A DNA stretch of 64,000 nt from Eucommia ulmoides. Taxonomy: Eukaryota; Streptophyta; Magnoliopsida; Garryales; Eucommiaceae. Below the pieces are notes generated by a model. That model did no database searches and was not told where the DNA came from. It saw only the letters and a list, made by a program, of their open reading frames with translations. This document shows positions 56,987-64,000 of this stretch, piece by piece. A program made the position numbers and the translations under genes. The DNA is taken from the NCBI GenBank assembly GCA_016647705.1, contig CM028326.1:18661401-18725400 (forward strand), written 5' to 3'. The first letter of the stretch is position 1; each line of letters opens with the position of its first letter.

Positions 56987-58390
56987 TGTTGGGGATAAGA
57001 CCTATAAACAATGCTTGTTGTCATATTTTGGGTTTATTTATGAAATATAATCTTAAGTAAGTAAATAATTAATAAGAAATATTTTGCTATTTTATATATC
57101 ACCACGTATGTATTATATAACTATTAAGATGCTATGGATATTCAGTTGATATGTCTTACTTTTTTATAAATTAAAAGGAGTGAGATCACATATATTTGAT
57201 AACTGATATTCTAAATGTTCCTAATCATACAAAACCATAAATATGATACACTGAAACAACCATAAGGGGATTTGTTAGTAGTAACAAGGGTTCGAACATA
57301 ATTATACTTGATATTTATGATGTTAAACTTACTTAAAGTCAAAATAACATATCTGAGTTGTCATAGTGAATGTGATATTTAGACTTGAGGTACTAAATAT
57401 GCACATGGGTGAGTCGTTAAACTTCGATAGTGTTAAGTGTTGTATTCTATCCACAAACCTTCAAAAGCACTCACTGGTATAGTGAAATATATATGTAAAG
57501 ATTTGAGTATGCAAGAGAGGATTTATCACCCTTTAGTAGAAAGAAAAATGTCCTATGTGATTAGATATGATTTAATCCAGTTAAGTCTTTATCCAAAATA
57601 GTGTGATGATTATAATTAAATTTTAGTTGGCATCACAAGTGAATTATATCACTAATCGGCACATATGATTAAGTTAGCGATTTTGACTTTATCAACACTC
57701 TATTAGTTTTTGCGGGACATAAAAATAGGGAGATTGAATACCATTTTAATTAAAAATGAATGGACCTATATTAAATTATTATAAATTGAATACAATTAGG
57801 GTACGTTGGTAGACGTTAACCATATTAGTAAATACTGTAAAGAAAACGTTTCTTAACAAGTGCAAAATTAGAATAGTTTAATTTTTTTTTTAATTAATGA
57901 ATAACACCATTAATTAATTTTCATAGTGAAACTTTTGATATGAAACTAATGGACCACACAATAGAAAGATTGAGATATTAATGGTCTATCAAAAATAATG
58001 GGGAAGAATGTCTAACAACTTAAAATACTCAGGAGTTAAATTGCAATAAAGAAGAAAAAACACTCTAAAATTTTAACCCTAGACAGTATATATAGCCTAA
58101 ATATAGGCTTCTTGTTCGTTTAACACAGAGGATAACCACCCCCACCCTCTTTCTTCTTCTTATACCCTTGTGTTTTCTTTCGTTTGATACCATAGATGAT
58201 CAAAAACATTTATTTCCTACTCTTTTTTATTCTCTAGATCTAAACAATTGTTGGATATTTGAAGGAGAATCATTCTAGATCAGTAAATCTTTTTGTAGAT
58301 AACATTAGAGGTGATACATTAGTGTTTCTTTTTATGAGATCTAAAGTAACATGAAGCTAGTGCCCAGGAAATCTGTGGGAAAAAAAAAGA
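56987..58390. repeat. Possible copia-type LTR (ends uncertain)
   Basis: Starts TGTTGGGGATAAGACC and continues with AATGCTTGTTGTCATATTTTG and the block GGCATCACAAGTG. I recall this wording from plant copia LTRs. No second copy, PBS or TSD confirms it, and the right end is a guess. Confidence 0.35.
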
Positions 58391-58599
58391 TGTAACACTG
58401 ATAGACAACTGATTAAATATTAAAGCGCGCTTCAACTGTATTAACATGTATAACTAGATTAACTGTTCTAATATTTTGTATATGTCATGGGTTGACTTAG
58501 TGTGAAAAAATAAATTGTAAAAAGTAAAAAGTAAAATTTTTAAATTTTCACTTGTTCCCTTAGCCTTAGTTTTCATCGCAACCCTATTTTTATAACTCA

Positions 58600-58870
58600 A
58601 TAAGAGCAGAGATAGTTACACCAGACTCCGGTCAAGGGTTGTAGAAATAGAATATATGTTGAACCTTGAATTACAATCACGAATTTAAAGGAAGAACATG
58701 GTAGTTAATACCTCCAACTTCTAAGGATCAAGCATAGGCACTTGTCTGCATAGGTGTTCAAACAGATAGGCATGATAGTTGCCCTACCGTATCTGTATAG
58801 ACACAGGTTAATGCCCCCATATGTCTCGCACATGCACTAAACTTCGCCAACACTTCGTTTATTTTGTGTT
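58600..58870. repeat. Non-coding segment A, second copy
   Basis: Aligned partner of 38325-38545, in the same orientation, on the other side of the gypsy element. Confidence 0.6.
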
Positions 58871-59887
58871 CTTTAACCAGGTACCAGCCACACCAAGTCA
58901 CACAGTTAACCCTGTGATTATCCTCATTCCATCCTCATATTTTGTCATGTTGCCTGCATGATTGTGACAAGACAATGGAATTGCACCAATTTCCCCCCTT
59001 GTTTTCTTGGCACCATAACAAGGTCTCCATTCATTTCACAACATACCCATGAAACCAAATTACATTGTTTCACCTTGAATTTTTTTAAACCTAATATCCA
59101 ACGCCACCCAATTCCCACCAACATTGTCCAACGATTCCTTGTTGTACAACCCATATTGACGCATATTGATGGTCATTACCTTGACCCCGTGTCAAGGTCG
59201 TTCCTAGTATCGTGCCTAAAACTGTGCCTAAACCTAAAGCGTTGTTTCATGACCCCCCAATACCTACGTACATAGTCCCATGATGTCCTTGTATATCTAT
59301 AAAACTTAAAGAAAAATAAAGTCAAGAAACAACGCTTTAGGTTTAGGCCTAGAACTGTACCTTGGAAATTGACTGTGGAAGTGAAATGAGCTACAATACA
59401 AGAAAACTTAAAGGAAAATAAAGTCGAAATCAAATTGCTAGATTAAGAGACAACAAAAATACTCACTAAAGAAGGAAAAGGTAGTCACTGGAAGTTGCAG
59501 AATACCAAGGGAACAACAAAGAAACTCCAAAGGGAGCCAGGATAGTGGGTGTTTCAAAAAGGTTCAAATGTGGGGCAACCATGCCCTTTATATAGGGCGT
59601 ATCTATGTGAGAGTCTCACCAATCGTTACCTAGGTAAATGAGATGACGCAACCGTCAAATCATCCTAAAACAATAAATGCCTGACATGGTTAGGGTGCAA
59701 AACGTGAAGTGCCATATTTTTAAAATTCCAATTAGGCCCTGCACTCGAAGAATAACCATTTCAGTTTTTTGCCAAATTCGGGCCTGAAAATTTTCTTCCT
59801 GTTCGTATTCCTAAGCACACTATGTCTTATGCTTGGGAATAGACGACATCTGATGAAGAGAAATCCAAATTGGCCTTACATCATTAT
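58871..59887. other. Spacer with a foldback
   Basis: No gene recognised. It holds the inverted repeat at 59226-59348. The phrase AAAACTTAAAG-AAAATAAAGTC occurs twice (about 59301 and 59404). A TATA-like CTTTATATAGGGC lies near 59586, with the sense unclear. Confidence 0.4.
59226..59348. repeat. Perfect 23-bp inverted repeat
   Basis: 59226-59248 is the exact reverse complement of 59326-59348, separated by 77 bases. The core is CCTAAACCTAAAGCGTTG. A transcript would form a long perfect hairpin. Confidence 0.92.
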
Positions 59888-61061
59888 TGTTGGCCCAGTG
59901 AGCTACCCAGGAGGGGGGGTGAATTGGGTAGTACTAAAAAATTAATCAAATAAATAAAACTTAAAAAATCAAATAATTAATTTTATCCTAAATTTAATTA
60001 TTATCTTTATAGCAGCGGATAAGTGTAATAAGCTCTAGGTGCACATCCAAACAACACAAGATAAAATAAAAGAAATAAGTAATGCAGTACACATCGATAT
60101 ATCCTGGTTCACCAAGATACTCTTGGCTAATCTAGTTCTTCGAGCCCCATGGAGATTCGCACCCACTAAACTCAAGATTCTTTTATAGGTAGGAACCCAA
60201 CCCTCACAATGATTCTTTTTATAGGCTCAGAATCAACCTTTACAAATTCCTTTTTCTAGGCTAAGGAATAACCTCTACTTTTTACAGGCTCAAGAATAAC
60301 CTAATTCTATTATAGGAAGAATCACAACCTAATTCTTTTTATACATAAGGCTTAAGAATCAAAACCTCACAAAAACACTTCAACAATCATTTTCCTAGGT
60401 AAGGATGGAACCTTTACAAAATCACTCACAATTAATCCTATAAAGGAAGAATTAACACCTCAATCTCTTTACCGGAAGAGATTAAAACCAAGCTACCATT
60501 GATTAGACACTCCCAATAGTATCTAATCTTCACACAACTCACTAAATACAAAAATTGATAAGTTCTTCCCACTGGGAACTTCTACCACCTCAAATTAATT
60601 AATACTCAATTAATATCCCGATACTAGTGATATAAATAAAGTGAGGAAACAAAATCTCATTATAATAAGGAATACGGGTAGCACAATTAAGCATCTAATC
60701 AGATTAACACACAAATTATTTTAAAAGATTTTTATACTTTTAAAGTTCAAAAACGATTTCTCAAAAAGATCAATTCACTAAGAAAGTAATAATAATCAAA
60801 TATTAAATTAAAGAATAAGTTTGGAATGATCTCACTAGGAAAACACCAATGGATTGCAAAATAGATTGCTAGACAGCTCAGATTGGTGACGCCAAATAAA
60901 TTAGTGCTTTAACTCAAGAACTTTAACTCCAGAATAATCTCACAACATTTTTTAGTATAATATCAGAATGATAACTCTTATAAAAGCTTAGGAACTGAAT
61001 AGTTCTTGATATTGTGTCTTAATTATCTGAAATTCGCAGGTCTATTTATAGCTATGTACGA
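59888..61061 (-). repeat. SIRE-like LTR, interrupted by the second LARD
   Basis: Starts TGTTGGCCCAGTGAGCTACCC and follows the LTR of 16116-25130 in order: GAGGGGGGGTGAATTGGGTA, TAGGTAGGAACC, GAGATTAAAACC and AAATTCGCAGGTCTATTTATA. It is more diverged than the other copies. It breaks off at 61061 where the LARD LTR begins, and the rest should lie beyond the window. Confidence 0.8.
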
Positions 61062-62671
61062 TGGGCGTTTGTTACACGTTTGCGTATTGACTACTCGTAA
61101 GTGTATGAGGTCAAAGTTTTAGTATGATGGATCTTTAAGATTGGGTATCGTATTCATAGGGATTGATTTTCGTTATTATCAAGTATCGTGCTTATAATGA
61201 CCTAACTTTTTCTAGGCTAAAAAGAATGTATAAAATTTATATTAAACTAAACTAATTAACTAAATTATCTATACTAATATAATGAGATGTTTTAGGGGAA
61301 AGAATTGTCTAGGGATTAACTTGGTTTATAAATACGTGTTCGATCTCGTTTGACTTACGTTTATGGTGTTCAACCTATTTGACAATCTCAGTTCATAAAC
61401 TCCCCCGCCACCACTCCCGAGTGTAAGACGAGGGAATATGCGACTTCGTCTCAACGAAGAAGTCCCTCTCAACGTCTTAATGACCCTAGGTCATGTGAGT
61501 CTCGCCCCAACGTCATTGATTGCACACAATCCAACTCCCTCTCGGGTTATTGGATTGTCTCATTGTGTTTACCCTATCGATAATCTCAGTTCGTAAACTC
61601 TCTCGCCACCTCTACCGAGTATAAGATGAGAGAATACACGACTTCGTGTCAATGAAGAAGTCCCCCTCAATGTCTTAACGACCCTAGGTCACGTGAGTCT
61701 TGCCCCAATGTCATCGATTGCCCATAATCGAACTCCCTCTCGGGTTATTGGATCGTCGCGTTGTTTATCCTAGTCTGAATCCAGGGTAACCTATTCCGAG
61801 TGTCAAACCCCAATTTCTCGATATATCTATCTAAGCATAATAAACAAACAATACGGCAAACACAATCAAACTTCGAAGAACAAACATAAACGAAATACCG
61901 AAATCATACAAATCACATATTTATAAATATATTGTTAATCCCTATACAATCCATATTTAACTAATGGTCATAACCATATTTACAATAAAGCACGAGCTAA
62001 ACATGCTCACAAATTCTTAAGTTAAAGAAATAAAGGAAGAAATTGAAGAACTTAGCCTAGTCCGAAGATTTGTCGCTAAGAATCGTTCAACGATTGGTTC
62101 ACTGTCTTCTTTTTCTTTGGGATGTGAGCTCTCCCTCTAAAACTCATCTACCCAACCCTAAGTATAGCCTAAGGGTGGTAGCATGCAAGAGAGGCCGTAA
62201 ATGAGGGAGGGAGATGGCTTAAATAGGGAAAATATCCTAAAAAATATCTAATCTATGTAGAGGTGACCGACTTGGCGGTGGGATTCACCGCCTAGGCAGT
62301 GGGTATGTCAGTTCAGTGATCGCTGCAGTGGTGAAGACAACGGTGGATTTGGTGACCATGCTGTAGTTTCACCACTTAGGCAGTGAGTTTCCAATAGATT
62401 TAGGCCCTCTCTGTATTTTCACCGCCTAGGCGGTGGTCTGGACGCATAGGCGGTGGGTTGGTTCTCAGAATCTTGCTTTCGTGCTTATTTTTCGACCATT
62501 CTTGGTTCGATCTGATCGTTTACGCTTCGTTTTCCTACCTTTTCAACCCACACACCTGATTTATACAAAAAGAATAAAAACTAATTAAAACATAATAAAA
62601 ACGCTATAAAAAAAAGTACTCTAAAATTAACAAAACCGGTTTGAAAATATATAGGTAGATCACACGTATCA
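61062..62671 (-). repeat. 3' LTR of the second LARD
   Basis: It is 1610 bp. The palindrome-type motifs at 62266-62460 (CACCGCCTAGGCAGTGG, CACCGCCTAGGCGGTGG, CGCATAGGCGGTGG) lie upstream of CTTAAATAGGG (62218) in minus-strand sense. Confidence 0.82.
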
Positions 62672-63246
62672 AATACCCCTAAACTTGGAATTTTGCTTGT
62701 CCTCGAGCAAAACACTCACACGATAATGAAAAACATAACAAAATTAAATAACAAACAACCTAAAAACAATCTAAACATAACGATATGCGAGTTTTGAATC
62801 TTTCTAACGACCAAGTCATTTTTTCCCTCAACAACCGCCAGTCATATCGAGTTCAGGCAGTAAAACACATCATGTGATATTCTAGAATTTTGACATGCAA
62901 TAATGGTGAACGCCATTCTAGATCCTGTAAATGTGTTTGTGCTAGACTCAATAATATAACTATCCAAGACCGGATTGGATTATCCACCAACGAAATTCAT
63001 GACTTAGACCTTATAGGACTAGGATTTCCATATGCCTGATTGGGGTCCACTCTCCACTAATGTAGGTTTAGAAGTTCATAGAGATTAGAAGGACTTGGTT
63101 CGGTTTTGGAATATTTGGCCAAGGGTATTTAGGAATGGAAAACGGGTTAACGTTGTTTACTTAACGTTACCCAAGGCTCAACGCTTGGCACACTCACTCT
63201 CGAAACCCCATAGATAAATTGGAAACAATTCTAAACAAACATTTTA

Positions 63247-63271
63247 GAACCCCATATATATATATATATAT
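63247..63271. repeat. (TA)n microsatellite
   Basis: TA dinucleotide run inside the second LARD's internal region. Confidence 0.8.
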
Positions 63272-64000
63272 TTATACAACCACACCCCTAAACTTATTCG
63301 ATTAGTATGATTTCACGAGTATGGTTAAATCGAAAGAAAAATGACAAGCGAGTACTCGAATATCGAACCAATCCAAAGTTCGCTCTAAACTTAACCACTC
63401 ACATCAAGAAGTATTTGCAACTACTAACTTGATTCACTCAATTATGCCTTTAATTCAGCGATATAGGTTTGGAAAAAGATCAACTAGCCAGGGTATTTGT
63501 TCATGTATTCAGAATTAAAATGTCACTTTAGACTTCAACAGGGTAACGAGGGATAAATATATAATATGGTAGGCTTAAAAGGCTCAAGCGACCAAAAGAA
63601 TGCCTAAATCATGTCTCCTGAACTACTTCGCCTAGGATTTCGCCTCAAGTTTCCCCTCAATCAGGTTTTAGAATCCTTAATTTATCATGAGTTTGGCTAA
63701 TCGATAATTGGCCTCAAATCGATTAAATAGAAATACATTGAGTCTATATACTCATGCAAATTAGGATCTACAATAATTTTCACCAAAACGCATTGTCAAG
63801 CACAGAGAACACACATGCATGGGTATTACCCTTGACCTCGAATACAACCAGGGGCTAATATTATCATCGGGTAATGGCCTAGATGAACGCAAAACTCAGC
63901 ATGAACACAACAACAACAAATAAACACAAACTAACCTAAACAAACATGCACATAAGAAAACAATAAAACATTTAACATACTATACTACACATCACTTCCA

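Larger units (their letters stand above)
61062..64000 (-). mobile_element. Second LARD copy, truncated by the window edge
   Basis: 3' LTR 61062-62671 (starts TGGGCGTTTGTTACACG, ends CACACGTATCA), followed by a PPT (minus CCAAGTTTAGGGGTATT). The internal sequence is homologous to 43059-44500. It is non-coding throughout. It is clearly more diverged from the first copy than that copy's two LTRs are from each other. The 61400-61800 part of the LTR contains a duplicated block of about 190 bp (CTCAGTTC(A/G)TAAACTC...TCGGGTTATTGGAT). Confidence 0.8.

Overview
The window is plant nuclear DNA, almost certainly a repeat-rich dicot-like genome: AT-rich spacers, Ty1-copia, Ty3-gypsy, TRIM, LARD and Mutator-like elements, and one intact nuclear gene for a chloroplast-targeted protease. 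Only that gene, at 31241-32620 (ARASP/RseP-like site-2 metalloprotease), looks like an intact host coding sequence. No tRNA, rRNA or CRISPR was seen.

Layout. 1-3327: AT-rich spacer. 3337-4892: a Pack-MULE with long terminal inverted repeats (TIRs) and a perfect 9-bp target duplication, carrying the 5' part of a BTB/POZ gene. 4921-8130: a broken minus-strand retrotransposon remnant (gag with zinc knuckle, initiator-Met primer site, LTR) with a foreign integrase-tail/LTR piece inside. 8371-10475: lone LTR of a SIRE-like copia family. 11134-11943: second MULE-like element. 12231-12706: TRIM. 13614-30665: a three-level nest. An old plus-strand copia with a short LTR of about 168 bp is split by a solo LTR of about 3 kb (TSD TGATT), which is itself split by a 9-kb minus-strand SIRE-like copia (16116-25130). 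31241-32620: ARASP. 33226-38780: small inverted-repeat elements and tandem duplications. 39516-56843: a Tat-like Ty3-gypsy element (TSD TTAAT), minus strand, with an intron-containing antisense ORF in its 3' region. That ORF is interrupted by a 6.2-kb non-coding LTR element, a LARD at 41555-47756 (TSD GGAAC). 59888-61061: another SIRE-like LTR, entered at 61062 by a second LARD copy that runs off the window.

The least explained material is the LARD family. Its LTRs and leader carry arrays of a near-palindrome, core CCGCCTAGGCGG. The LTR arrays lie just upstream of the putative TATA box, and the leader also holds staggered copies of the primer-site junction. Nest boundaries rest on directly visible TSD, TG/CA, PBS and PPT signatures. 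Family names come from motif memory, not from a database search.
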